Under the pieces are notes generated by a model. That model did no database searches. It saw only the letters and a list, made by a program, of their open reading frames with translations, and had not been told where the DNA came from. Below are positions 24,301 to 39,146 of a stretch of DNA of 64,000 nucleotides, one piece after another. This DNA is from Anagrus nilaparvatae (lineage: Eukaryota > Arthropoda > Insecta > Hymenoptera > Mymaridae), in contig JAKSXM010000237.1 of the NCBI GenBank assembly GCA_022575985.1, forward strand, positions 4,358,501-4,422,500, given 5' to 3'. The translations under genes were made by a program, and so were the position numbers. Every line of letters starts with the position of its first letter. The first letter of the stretch is position 1.

Positions 24301-25310
24301 TACTGAATTTAACAAAATATACCCCACTTAAATGTTTTCAAATACTTTCCTGTTTTATAAAAATGTTGTGATTTCAATTGTTTTTATGCAATAATAGCAT
24401 TGAATTATTAGTATTGAATTCAGTAAAATATACCCCACTTAAATGTTTTCGAATACGGTCCTCTTTTATAGAAAAGTTGTAATTTCAATTGTTTTTATGC
24501 AATAATAGCATTGAATTATTAGTATTCAATTTAGCAGAATATGCCCCACTTAAATGTTTTCGTATACTGTCCTGTTTTATAGAAATGTTGTGATTTCAAT
24601 TGTTTTTATGCAATAATAGCATTGAATTATTAGTATTGAATTCAGTAAAATATATCCCACTTAAATATTTTCGAATACGGTCCTCTTTTATAGAAAAGTT
24701 GTAATTTCAATTGTTTTTATGCAATAATAGGATTGAATTATTAGTATTCAATTTAGCAGAATATGCACCACTTAAATGTTTTCGTATACTGTCCTGTTTT
24801 ATAGAAAGGTTGTAATTTCAATTGTTTTTATGCAATAATAGCATTGAATTATTAGTATTCAATTTAGCAGAATATGCCCCACTTAAATGATTTCGAATAC
24901 TGTCCTGTTTTATAGAAACGTTGTAATTTTAATGGTTTTTATGCGAAAATAGCATTGAATTTTTAGTATTGAATTTATCAAAATATACCCCACTTAAATG
25001 TTTTCAAATATTGATCTCTTTTACAGAAATTTCGTAATGTAAAATATTTTTATGCAATTATAGCATTGAAATATTAGTATTGAATATAGCAAAATAAACA
25101 CCATTTTAAGTTTTTTCCCCTGTTTTATAGTCAATTTGTAATTTCAATATTTTTAAGCATTGATAGGATTGAAATTTTAGTATTGAATTGAGCAAATTTG
25201 CCCTACTTAAATGTTTTTAAATATTGTCCTGTTTTATAGAAAAGTTGTAATTTCAATTGTTTTTATGCTATAATAGTATAGAATTATTAGTATTGAATTC
25301 AGTAAAATAT
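21381..25310. repeat. Higher-order satellite repeat, unit copy 1 (3.93 kb)
   Basis: The rare variant ACCCTTCTTAAATG marks the unit start and recurs at 25311 (3930 bp), then at 29131. Other rare landmarks show the same spacing: the short CTGCTTTATAACATTG monomers at about 21957/25887, 22909/26831 and 24064/27994, and TAAGAGGATT at 23561/27491. Read side by side, the two copies differ only at scattered positions. About 35 monomers make one unit. Confidence 0.9.
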
Positions 25311-28300
25311 ACCCTTCTTAAATGTTTTCGTATACTGTCCTGTTTTATAGAAATGTTGTGATTTCAATTGTTTTTAATGCAATAATAGCATTGAATTATT
25401 AGTATTGAATTCAGTAAAATATAACCCACTTAAATGTTTTTGAATACGGTCCTCTTTTATAGAAAAGTTGTAATTTCAATTGTTTTTATGCAATAATAGC
25501 ATTGAATTATTAGTATTCAATTTAGCAGAATATGCCCCACTTAAATGTTTTCGAATACTGTCCTGTTTTATAGAAACGTTGTAATTTTAATGGTTTTTAT
25601 GCGAAAATAGCATTGAATTTTTAGTATTGAATTTATCAAAATATACCCCACTTAAATGTTTTCAAATATTGACCTCTTTTACAGAAATTTTGTAATGTAA
25701 AATATTTGTATGCAATAATAGCATTGAAATATTAGTATTGAATATAGCAAAATAAACACTATTTTAAATTTTTTCCCCTGTTTTATAGTAAATTTGTAAT
25801 TACAATATTTTTAAGCATCGATAGGATTGAAATTTTAGTATTGAATTTAGCAAATTTGCCCACTTAAATGTTTTCGAATACTGTCCTGCTTTATAACATT
25901 GAATTATTAATATTGAGTATAGCAAAATATACCCCACTTAATTGTTTTCTAATATTGACCTCTTTTATAGAAATTTTTTAGTTTAATATATTTTTGTGCA
26001 ATAATAGCATTGAAATATTAGTATTGAACTTAGCAAAGTAAACACCACTTTAAATTTTTTCCCTGTTTTATAGTAAATTTGTAATTTCAATGTTTTTAAG
26101 CAATGATAGCATTGAAATTTTAGTACTGAATTTAGCAAAATATACCCCACTAAAATGTTTTCAAATACTTTCCTGTTATATAAAAATGTTGTGATTTCAA
26201 TTGTTTTTATGCAATAATAGCATTGAATTATTAGTATTTAATTCAGTAAAATATACCCCACTTAAATAATTTCGAATACGGTCCTCTTTTATAGAAAAGT
26301 TGTAATTTCAATTGTTTTTATGCAATAATAGCATTGAATAATTAGTATTCAATTTAGCAGAATATGCCCCACTTAAATGTTTTCGTATACTGTCCTGTTT
26401 TATAGAAAGGTTGTAATTTCAATTGTTTTTATGCAATATTAGCATTGAATTATTACTATTCAATTTAGCAGAATATGCCCCACTTAAATGTTTTCGAATA
26501 CTGTCCTGTTTTATAGAAACGTTGTAATTTTAATGGTTTTTATGCGAAAATATCATTGAATTTTTAGTATTGAATTTATCAAAATATAACCCACTTAAAT
26601 GTTTTGAAATATTGACCTCTTTTACAGAAATTTTGTAATGTAAAATATTTTTATGCAATGATAGCATTGAAATATTAGTATTGAATATAGCAAAATAAAC
26701 ACCATTTTAAATTTTTTCCCCTGTTTTATAGTAAATTTGTAATTTCAATATTTTTAAGCATTGATAGGATTGAAATTTTAGTATTGAAGTTAGCGAATTT
26801 GCCCATTTAAATGTTTTCGAATACTGTCCTGCTTTATAACATTGAATTATTAATATTGAGTATAGCAAAATATACCCCACTTAATTGTTTTCTAATATTG
26901 ACCTCTTTTATAAAAATTTTTTAGTTTAATATATTTTTATGCAATAATAGCAATGAAATATTAGTATTGAACTTAGAAAAGTAAACACCACTTTAAAGTT
27001 TTTCCCTGTTTTATAGTAAATTTGTAATTTCAATGTTTTTAAGCAATGATAGCATTGAAATTTTAGTACTGAATTTAGCAAAATATACCCCACTTAAATG
27101 TTTTCAAATACTTTCCTGTTTTATAAAAATGTTGTGATTTCAATTGTTTTTATGTAATAATAGCATTGAATTATTAGTATTGAATTCAGTAAAATATACC
27201 CCACTTAAATGTTTTCGAATACGGTCCTCTTTTATAGAAAAGTTGTAATTTCAATTGTTTTTATGCAATAATAGCATTGAATTATTAGTATTCAATTTAG
27301 CAGAATATGCCCCACTTAAATGTTTTCGTATACTGTCCTGTTTTATAGAAATGTTGTGATTTCAATTGTTTTTATGAAATAATAGCATTGAATTATTAGT
27401 ATTGAATTCAGTAAAATATATCCCACTTAAATGTTTTCGAATACGGTCCTCTTTTATAGAAAAGTTGTAATTTCAATTGTTTTTATGCAATAAGAGGATT
27501 GAATTATTAGTATTCAATTTAGCAGAATATGCCCCACTTAAATGTTTTCGTATACTGCCCTGTTTTATAGAAAGGTTGTAATTTCAATTGTTTTTATGCA
27601 ATATTAGCATTGAATTATTACTATTCAATTTAGCAGAATATGCCCCACTTAAATGTTTTCGAATACTGTCCTGTTTTATAGAAACGTTGTAATTTTAATG
27701 GTTTTTATGCGAAAATAGCATTGAATTTTTAGTATTGAATTTATCAAAATATAACCCACTTAAATGTTTTGAAATATTGACCTCTTTTACAGAAATTTTG
27801 TAATGTAAAATATTTTTATGCAATGATAGCATTGAAATATTAGTATTGAATATAGCAAAATAAACACCTTTTTAAATTTTTTCCCCTGTTTTATAGTAAA
27901 TTTGTAATTTCAATATTTTTAAGCATTGATAGGATTGAAATTTTAGTATTGAAGTTAGCGAATTTGCCCATTTAAATGTTTTCGAATACTGTCCTGCTTT
28001 ATAACATTGAATTATTAATATTGAGTATAGCAAAATATACCCCACTTAATTGTTTTCTAATATTGACCTCTTTTATAAAAATTTTTTAGTTTAATATATT
28101 TTTATGCAATAATAGCAATGAAATATTAGTATTGAACTTAGAAAAGTAAACACCACTTTAAAGTTTTTCCCTGTTTTATAGTAAATTTGTAATTTCAATG
28201 TTTTTAAGCAATGATAGCATTGAAATTTTAGTACTGAATTTAACAAAATATACCCCACTTAAATGTTTTCAAATACTTTCCTGTTTTATAAAAATGTTGT

Positions 28301-29130
28301 GATTTCAATTGTTTTTATGCAATAATAGCATTGAATTATTAGTATTGAATTCAGTAAAATATAAACCACTTAAATGTTTTCGAATACGGTCCTCTTTTAT
28401 AGAAAAGTTGTAATTTCAATTGTTTTTATGCAATAATAGCATTGAATTATTAGTATTCAATTTAGCAGAATATGCCCCACTTAAATGTTTTCGTATACTG
28501 TCCTGTTTTATAGAAATGTTGTGATTTCAATTGTTTTTATGCAATAATAGCATTGAATTATTAGTATTGAATTCAGTAAAATATATCCCACTTAAATGTT
28601 TTCGAATACGGTCCTCTTTTATAGAAAAGTTGTAATTTCAATTGTTTTTATGCAATAATAGGATTGAATTATTAGTATTCAATTTAGCAGAATATGCACC
28701 ACTTAAATGATTTCGAATACTGTCCTGTTTTATAGAAACGTTGTAATTTTAATGGTTTTTATGCGAAAATAGCATTGAATTTTTAGTATTGAATTTATCA
28801 AAATATACCCCACTTAAATGTTTTCAAATATTGATCTCTTTTACAGAAATTTCGTAATGTAAAATATTTTTATGCAATTATAGCATTGAAATATTAGTAT
28901 TGAATATAGCAAAATAAACACCATTTTAAGTTTTTTCCCCTGTTTTATAGTCAATTTGTAATTTCAATATTTTTAAGCATTGATAGGATTGAAATTTTAG
29001 TATTGAATTGAGCAAATTTGCCCTACTTAAATGTTTTTAAATATTGTCCTGTTTTATAGAAAAGTTGTAATTTCAATTGTTTTTATGCTATAATAGTATA
29101 GAATTATTAGTATTGAATTCAGTAAAATAT
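25311..29130. repeat. Higher-order satellite repeat, unit copy 2 (3.82 kb)
   Basis: It is the same order of variants as 21381-25310 but 110 bp shorter. One complete monomer (present at about 24780-24890) is missing near 28700. Partial units of the same order lie on both sides (about 19475-21380, 1906 bp; 29131-31064, 1934 bp). Confidence 0.9.
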
Positions 29131-31699
29131 ACCCTTCTTAAATGTTTTCGTATACTGTCCTGTTTTATAGAAATGTTGTGATTTCAATTGTTTTTAATGC
29201 AATAATAGCATTGAATTATTAGTATTGAATTCAGTAAAATATAACCCACTTAAATGTTTTTGAATACGGTCCTCTTTTATAGAAAAGTTGTAATTTCAAT
29301 TGTTTTTATGCAATAATAGCATTGAATTATTAGTAATCAATTTAGCAGAATATGCCCCACTTAAATGTTTTCGTATACTGTCCTGTTTTATAGAAAGGTT
29401 GTAATTTCAATTGTTTTTATGCAATAATAGCATTGAATTATTAGTATTCAATTTAGCAGAATATGCCCCACTTAAATGTTTTCGAATACTGTCCTGTTTT
29501 ATAGAAACGTTGTAATTTTAATGGTTTTTATGCGAAAATAGCATTGAATTTTTAGTATTGAATTTATCAAAATATACCCCACTTAAATGTTTTCAAATAT
29601 TGACCTCTTTTACAGAAATTTTGTAATGTAAAATATTTTTATGCAATAATAGCATTGAAATATTAGTATTGAATATAGCAAAATAAACACTATTTTAAAT
29701 TTTTTCCCCTGTTTTATAGTAAATTTGTAATTACAATATTTTTAAGCATCGATAGGATTTAAATTTTAGTATTGAATTTAGCAAATTTGCCCACTTAAAT
29801 GTTTTCGAATACTGTCCTGCTTTATAACATTGAATTATTAATATTGAGTATAGCAAAATATACCCCACTTAATTGTTTTCTAATATTGACCTCTTTTATA
29901 GAAATTTTTTAGTTTAATATATTTTTGTGCAATAATAGCATTGAAATATTAGTATTGAACTTAGCAAAGTAAACACCACTTTAAATTTTTTCCCTGTTTT
30001 ATAGTAAATTTGTAATTTCAATGTTTTTAAGCAATGATAGCATTGAAATTTTAGTACTGAATTTAGCAAAATATACCCCACTAAAATGTTTTCAAATACT
30101 TTCCTGTTTTATAAAAATGTTGTGATTTCAATTGTTTTTATGCAATAATAGCATTGAATTATTAGTATTGAATTCAGTAAAATATACCCCACTTAAATGT
30201 TTTCGAATACGGTCCTCTTTTATAGAAAAGTTGTAATTTCAATTGTTTTTATGCAATAATAGCATTGAATTATTAGTATTCAATTTAGCAGAATATGCCC
30301 CACTTAAATGTTTTCGTATACTGTCCTGTTTTATAGAAATGTTGTGATTTCAATTGTTTTTATGCAATAATAGCATTGAATTATTAGTATTGAATTCAGT
30401 AAAATATATCCCACTTAAATGTTTTCGAATACGGTCCTCTTTTATAGAAAAGTTGTAATTTCAATTGTTTTTATGCAATAATAGGATTGAATTATTAGTA
30501 TTCAATTTAGCAGAATATGCACCACTTAAATGTTTTCGTATACTGTCCTGTTTTATAGAAAGGTTGTAATTTCAATTGTTTTTATGCAATAATAGCATTG
30601 AATTATTAGTATTCAATTTAGCAGAATATGCCCCACTTAAATGATTTCGAATACTGTCCTGTTTTATAGAAACGTTGTAATTTTAATGGTTTTTATGCGA
30701 AAATAGCATTGAATTTTTAGTATTGAATTTATCAAAATATACCCCACTTAAATGTTTTCAAATATTGATCTCTTTTACAGAAATTTCGTAATGTAAAATA
30801 TTTTTATGCAATTATAGCATTGAAATATTAGTATTGAATATAGCAAAATAAACACCATTTTAAGTTTTTTCCCCTGTTTTATAGTCAATTTGTAATTTCA
30901 ATATTTTTAAGCATTGATAGGATTGAAATTTTAGTATTGAATTGAGCAAATTTGCCCTACTTAAATGTTTAAAAATATTGTCCTGTTTTATAGAAAAGTT
31001 GTAATTTCAATTGTTTTTATGCTATAATAGTATAGAATTATTAGTATTGAATTCAGTAAAATATACCCTTCTTAAATGTTTTCGTATACTGTCCTGTTTT
31101 ATAGAAATGTTGTGATTTCAATTGTTTTTAATGCAATAATAGCATTGAATTATTAGTATTGAATTCAGTAAAATATAACCCACTTAAATGTTTTTGAATA
31201 CGGTCCTCTTTTATAGAAAAGTTGTAATTTCAATTTTTTTTATGCAATAATAGCATTGAATTTTTAGTATTGAATTTATCAAAATATACCCCACTTAAAT
31301 GTTTTCAAATATTGACCTCTTTTACAGAAATTTTGTAATGTAAAATATTTTTATGCAATAATAGCATTGAAATATTAGTATTGAATATAGCAAAATAAAC
31401 ACTATTTTAAATTTTTTCCCCTGTTTTATAGTAAATTTGTAATTACAATATTTTTAAGCATCGATAGGATTGAAATTTTAGTATTGAATTTAGCAAATTT
31501 GCCCACTTAAATGTTTTCGAATACTGTCCTGCTTTATAACATTGAATTATTAATATTGAGTATAGCAAAATATACCCCACTTAATTGTTTTCTAATATTG
31601 ACCTCTTTTATAGAAATTTTTTAGTTTAATATAATTTTGTGCAATAATAGCATTGAAATATTAGTATTGAACTTAGCAAAGTAAACACCACTTTAAATT

Positions 31700-33100
31700 T
31701 TTTTCCCTGTTTTATAGTAAACTTATAATTTCAATGTTTTTAATCATTTATAGCATTGAATTATTAGTATGCAATTTAGCAAAATATAACCAACTTTAAA
31801 TTTTTTTCCCCTGTTTTATAGAAAAGTTTAATTTCAATGTTTTTAAGCAATGATAGCATTGAAATATTAGCATTGAATTTATCAGTACATATACTGCTAA
31901 ATTTAATAATTAATACAATTTTTACAAATATTCTCCTGTTTTATAGAAAAGTTGTAATTTCAATTATTTTTATGCAATGATAGCATTGAAATATTAGCAT
32001 TGAATTTAGCAGAATATTCCCCACTTAAATGTTCTCGAATACTATCCTCTTTTATAGAAAAGTTGTAATTTCAATTGTTTTTATGCAATAATAGCATTGA
32101 ATTATTAGTAATCAATTTAGCAGAATATGCCCCACTTAAATGTTTTCGTATACTGTCCTGTTTTATAGAAAGGTTGTAATTTCAATTGTTTTTATGCAAT
32201 AATAGCATTGAATTATTAGTATTCAATTTAGCAGAATATGCCCCACTTAAATGTTTTCGAATACTCTCCTGTTTTATAGAAACGTTGTAATTTTAATGGT
32301 TTTTATGCGAAAATAGCATTGAATTTTTAGTATTGAATTTATCAAAATATACCCCACTTAAATGTTTTCAAATATTGACCTCTTTTACAGAAATTTTGTA
32401 ATGTAAAATATTTTTATGCAATAATAGCATTGAAATATTAGTATTGAATATAGCAAAATAAACACTATTTTAAATTTTTTCCCCTGTTTTATAGTAAATT
32501 TGTAATTATAATATTTTTAAGCATCGATAGGATTGAAATTTTAGTATTGAATTTAGCAAATTTGCCCACTTAAATGTTTTCGAATACTGTCCTGCTTTAT
32601 AACATTGAATTATTAATATTGAGTATAGCAAAATATACCCCACTTAATTGTTTTCTAATATTGACCTCTTTTATAGAAATTTTTTAGTTTAATATATTTT
32701 TGTGCAATAATAGCATTGAAATATTAGTATTGAACTTAGCAAAGTAAACACCACTTTAAATTTTTTTCCCTGTTTTATAGTAAACTTATAATTTCAATGT
32801 TTTTAATCATTTATAGCATTGAATTATTAGTATGCAATTTAGCAAAATATAACCAACTTTAAATTTTTTTCCCCTGTTTTATAGAAAAGTTTAATTTCAA
32901 TGTTTTTAAGCAATGATAGCATTGAAATATTAGCATTGAATTTATCAGTACATATACTGCTAAATTTAATAATTAATACAATTTTTACAAATATTCTCCT
33001 GTTTTATAGAAAAGTTGTAATTTCAATTATTTTTATGCAATGATAGCATTGAAATATTAGCATTGAATTTAGCAGAATATTCCCCACTTAAATGTTCTCG
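31700..33100. repeat. Local ~1.07-kb duplication in the satellite
   Basis: The rare block TTTTAATCATTTATAGCATT, followed by AATATAACCAACTTTAAATT and CATATACTGCTAAATTTAAT, occurs at about 31737 and again at about 32811 with the same neighbours. This gives a ~1073-bp duplication at the transition from the homogeneous to the diverged part. To the right of it the order of variants is irregular. Confidence 0.75.
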
Positions 33101-36100
33101 AATACTATCCTTTTTTATAGAAATGTTGTAATTTCATTTATTTTTATGCAATGATAGCATTGAAATATTAGTATTGAATATAGCAAAATAAACACCACTT
33201 AAATGTTTTCGAATATTGTCCTCTTTTATAGAAATTTTGTAATTTCAATTGTTTTTATGCAATATGAGCATTGAATTATTAGTATTTAAATTAGCAGAAT
33301 ATGCCCCACTTAAATGTTTTCGAATACTGTCCTGTTTTATAGAAACGTTGTAATTTTAATGGTTTTTATACAATAATAGCATTGAATTTTTAGAAATGAA
33401 TTTATTAAAATATACCCCACTTAAATGTTTTCAAATATTGACCTATTTTATAGAAATTTTTTAGTTTAATATATTTTTATGCAATGATAGCATTGAAATA
33501 TTAGTATTGAATATGGCAAAATAAACACCACTTAAATGTTTTCAAATGTTGTCCTCTTTCATAGAAATGTTGTAATTTCAATTGTTTTTACGCAATAATA
33601 GCATTAAATTATAAGTATTCAATTTAGCAGAATATGATCCACTTAAATGTTTTCGAATACTGTCCTGTTTTAAAGAAACGTTGTTATTTTAGTGGTTTTT
33701 ATGCAATAATGGCAATGAATTTTTAGTATTGAATTTATCAAAAGATAACCCACTTAAATGTTTTCAAATATTGACCTCTTTTACAGAAATTTTGTAATGT
33801 AAAATATTTTTATGCAATGATAGCATTGAAATATTAGTATAGAATTTAGCAAATTATACCCCACCTAAATGTTTTCTAATATTGACCTGTTTTATTAAAA
33901 AGTTTTAGTTTAATATATTTTTATGCAATGATAGCATTGAAATATTAGTATTGAATTTGGCAAAATAAAGACCACTTTAAATTTTTTTCCCTGTTTTATA
34001 GTAAACTTGTAATTTCAATGTTTTAAGCATTTATAGAATTGAAATTTTAGTATTGAATTTAGCTAATATGCCCCTCTTAAATGTTTTTTAATACTGTCAT
34101 GTTTTATAGAAATGTTGTAATTTCAATTATTTTTATGCAATTATAGCATTAAATTTTTAGTATTGAATTTAGCAAAATAAACACCATTTTAAATTTTTTT
34201 CTTTGTTTTATAGTAAACTTGTCATTTCAATGTTTATAAGCATTTATAGCATTGAAATTTTAGTATTGAATTTATCAAATATGCCCCTCTTGAATGTTTT
34301 TGAATACTGTCCTGTTTTATAGAAATCTTGTAATTTCAATTATTTTTATGCAATTATAGCCTTGAATTTTTAGTATTGAATTAAGCAAAATAAACACCAT
34401 TTTAAATTTTTTTCCTTGTTTTATAGTAAATTTGTAACTATTGTAATGTAAAATATTTTTATGCAATGATAGCATTGAAATATTAGTATTGAATTTAGCA
34501 AAATATACCCCACTTAAATATTTTCTAATATTGACCTCTTTTATAGAAATTTTTTACTTTAATAAATTTTTATGCAATAATAGCATTGAAATATTAGTAT
34601 TGAATTTAGCAAAGTAAACACCACTTTAAATTTTTTCTCCTGTTTTATAGTAAATTTAAAATTTCAATGTTTTTAAGCAATGATAGCATTGAAATTTTAG
34701 TCTTGAATTTAGCAAATTTGCCCCACTTAAATATTTTTCAATAATGTCCTTATTTATAACATTGAATTTTTAGTATTAAATTTAGCATAATATACCCCAC
34801 TTAAATGTTTTCGAATATTATCCTCTTTTATAGAAATGTTGTAATTTCAATGTTTTTAAGCATTTATAGTGTTGAAATTTTAGTTTTGAATTTAGCAAAT
34901 ATGCCCCTCTTAAATGTTTTTGATTACTGTTTTGTTTTATAGAAATGTTGTAATTTCAATTATTTTTATGCAATTACAGCATTGAATTTTTAGTATTGAA
35001 TTAAGCAAAATAAACACCATTTAAAATTTTTTTCCTTGTTATATAATAGAGTTGTAACTTTTGTAATGTAAAATATTTTTATGCAATGATAGCATTGAAA
35101 TATTAGTATTGAATTTAGCAAAATATACCCCACTTAAATGTAATCTAATATTGACCTCTTTTATAGAAATTTTTTAGTTTAATATGTTTTTATGCAATGA
35201 TAGCATTGAAATATTAGTATTGAATTTAGCAAATTTGCCCCACTTAAATGTTTTTGAATAATGTCCTTATTTATAACATTGAATTTTTAGTATTAAATTT
35301 AGCAAAATATACCCCACTTAAATGTTTTCGAATATTGTGCTCTTTTATAGAAATGTTGTAATTTCAATTGTTTTTATGCAGTAATAGCATTGAATTCTTA
35401 GTATTCAATTTAGCAAAATATAACCCACTTTAAATTTTTTTTCCCTGTTTTATAGAAAAGTTGAATTTCAATGTTTTGAAGCAATGATAGCATTGAAATA
35501 TTAGCATTGAATTTATCAGTACATATACTGCTAAATTCAATACTCAATACCCCACTTGAATTTTTACAAATATTCTCCTGTTTTATAGAAAAGTTGTAAT
35601 TTCATTTATATTTTGCAATGATAGCATTGAAATATTAGTATTGAATCTGCAAAATAAACACCACTTAAATGTTTTCGAATATTGTCCCCTGTTATAGAAA
35701 TGTTGTAATTTTAATTGTTTTTATGCAATAATAGCATTGAATTATTAGTATTCAATTCAGCAGAATATACCCCACTTTAAATTTTTTTTCCCTGTTTTAA
35801 AGCAAAGCTGAATTTTATTGTTTTTAAGCAATGATAGCATTGAAATATTAGTATTGAATTTATCAGTACATATACTGCTAAATTCAATACTCAATACCCC
35901 ACTTAAATTTTTACAAATATTCTCCTGTTTTACAGAAAAGTTGTAATTTTAATGGTTTTTATGCAATAATAGCATTAAATTTTTAGTAATGAATTTATCA
36001 AAATATGTCCTGTTTTATAGAAATGTTGTAATTTCAATTATTTTTATGCAATTATAGCATTGAATTTTTAGTATTGAATTAAGCAAAATAAACACCATTT

Positions 36101-39100
36101 TAAATTTTTTTACCTGTTTTATAGTAAAGTTATGATTTCAATGTTTTTAAGCAATGATTGAATTGAAATTTTAGTATTGAATTTGGCAAAATATACCCCA
36201 CTTAAATGTTTTCTAATACTTTCCTGTTTTATAGCAATGTTATAATTTTAATGGTTTTTATGCAATAATAGCATTGAATCATTAGTATTGAATTTATAAA
36301 AATAAACCCCACTTAAATGTTTTCAAATATTGACCTCTTTTAAAGAAATTTTGTAATGTAAAATGTTTTTATGCTATGATAGCATTGAAATATTAGTATT
36401 GAATTCAGCAAAATATACCCCACTTAAATGTTTTCTAATATTGAATTCTTTTATAGAAATTTTTTAGTTTAATATATTTTTATGTAATGATTGCATTGAA
36501 ATATAAGTATTGAGTTTAGCAAAATAAACACCACTTTAAATTTTTTTCCCTGTTTTATAGTAAACTTGTAATTTCAATGTTTTTAAGCATTTATAACATT
36601 GAAATTATAGTATTGAATTTAGCAAATATGCCCCTCTTAAATGTTATCGAATACTGTTCTGTTTTATAGAAATCTTGTAATTTCAATTATTTTTAGGCAA
36701 TAATAGCATTGAATTTTTAGTATTGAATCTAGCAAAATAAACACCACTTAAATGTTTTTGAATATTGTCCTCTTTTATAGAAATGTTGTAATTTCAATTG
36801 TTTTTATGGAATAATAGCATTGAATTAATGGTATTCAATTTAGTAGAATATGCCCCACTTAAATATTTTCGAATACTGTCCTGATTTATAAAAAGGTTGT
36901 AATTTTAATTGTTTTTCCGCAATAATAGCATTGAATCATTAGTATTGAATTTATCAAAACAAAACACACTTAAATGTTTAAAAATATTGACCTCTTTTAT
37001 AGAAATTTTGTAATGTAAAATATTCTTATGCAATGTTAGCATTGAAATATTAGTATTTAATTCAGCAAAATATACCCCACTTAAATGTTTTCAAGTACTA
37101 ACATCTTTTATAGACATTTTGAAATGTAAAATATTTATATGCAATGATAACATTGAAATATTAGTATTGAATTCAGCACAAAAAAAAACCACTTTAAATT
37201 TTTTTCCCTGTTATATAGAAAAGTTGTAATTTCACTTGTTTTTATGCAATAATAGCATTGAATAATTAGTATTTAATTTAGCAGAATATGCCCCACTTAA
37301 ATGTTTTCGAATAATGTCCTGTTTTATTGAAAAGTTGTAATTTTAATGGTTTTCCGCAATAATAGCATTGAATTATTAGTACTGAATTTAGCAAAACATA
37401 CACCACTTAAATATTTTCTAATATTGACCTCTTTTATAGAAATTTTATAATACAAAATATTTTTAAGCAATGATAGCATTGAAATATTAGTATTGAATTT
37501 TGCAGAATATTCCCTACTTAAATGTTCTCGAATACTGTCCCGTTTTATAGAAATGCTGTAATTTTAATGGTTTTTATGCAATGATAACATTAAGGTATTA
37601 GTATTTAATTTAGCAGCATATTCCCCACTTAAATGTTTTCAAATACTGTCCTTTTTTATAGAAATGTTGTAATTTCAATTGTTTTTATGCAATAATAGCA
37701 TTGAATTATTAGTATTCAATTTAGCAAAATATAACCTACTTTAAATTTTTTTTCCCTGTTTTATAGAAAATATGAATTTCAATGTTTGAAAATATACCCC
37801 ACTTAAATGTTTTCTAATCTTGACCTCTTTTACAGAAATTTTTTAATTAAATATATTTTTATGCAATGATAGCATTGAAATATTAGTATTGAATTTAGCA
37901 AAATAAACACCACTTTAAATTTTTTTCTCTGTTTTATAGTAAACTTGTAATTTCAATGTTTTTAAGCATTTATAGCATTGAAATTTTAGTATTGAATTTA
38001 GCAAATATGCCCCTCTTAAATGTTTTCGAATACTATCCTGTTTTATAGAAATGTTGTAATTTCAATTATTTTTATGCAATTATAGCATTGAATTTTTAGT
38101 ATTGAATTAAGCAAAATAAACACCATTTTAAATTTTTTTACCTGTTTTATAGTAAAGTTATAATTTCAATGTTTTTAAGCAATGATTGAATTGAAATTTT
38201 AGTATTGAATTTGGCAAAATATACCCCACTTAAATGTTTTCTAATACTTTCCTTTTTTATAGCAATGTTATAATTTTAATGGTTTTTATGCAATAATAGC
38301 ATTGAATCCTTAGTATTGAATTTATAAAAATAAACCCCACTTAAATGTTTATAAATATTAACCTCTTTTATAGAAATTTTGTAATGTATAATATTCTTAT
38401 GCAATGTTAGCATTGAAATATTATTATTGAATTTAGCAAAATAAACACCACTTAAATGTTTTCGAATATTGTCCTCTTTTATAGAAATGTTGTAATTTCA
38501 ATTGTTTTTATGCAATAATAGCATTGAATTATTAGTACTGAATTTAGCAAAATATACCCCACATAAATGTTTTCTAATACTTTCCTGTTTTATAGAAATT
38601 TTGTACTGTAAAGTATTTTTATGCAATGATAGCATTGAAATATTAGTATTGAATTTAGCAAAATATACCCTACTTAAATGTTTTGTAATATTTACCTCTT
38701 TTATAGAAATTTTGTAATGTAAAATATTTTTAAGCAATTATAGCATTGAAATATTAGTATTGAATTTAGCAGAATATTCCCCACTTAAATGTTTTCAAAT
38801 ACTGTCCTTTTTTATAGATAGTTTGTAATTTCAATTGTTTTATGCAATAATAGCATTGAATCATTAGTATTGAATTTAATAAAATATACCCAACTTTAAT
38901 GTTTTCAAATATTGACCTCTTTTATAGAAATTTTTTAGTTTAATATATTTTTATGCAATGATAGCATTGAAATATTAGTATTGAATTTAGCAAAAGAAAC
39001 ACCACTTTAAATTTTTTTCCCTGTTTTATAGTAAACTTGTAATTTCAATATTTTTAAGCATTTATAGCATTGAAATTTTAGTATTGAATTTAACAAATAT

Positions 39101-39146
39101 GCCCCTCTTAAATGTTTTCGAATTCCTGTTTTATAGAAATGTTGTA

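Noticed and set aside
38498..38737. Overlapping open frames on both strands (about 70-79 codons)
   Set aside because: They lie inside the 111-bp satellite and read the same monomer three times; they reflect repeat structure, not genes.
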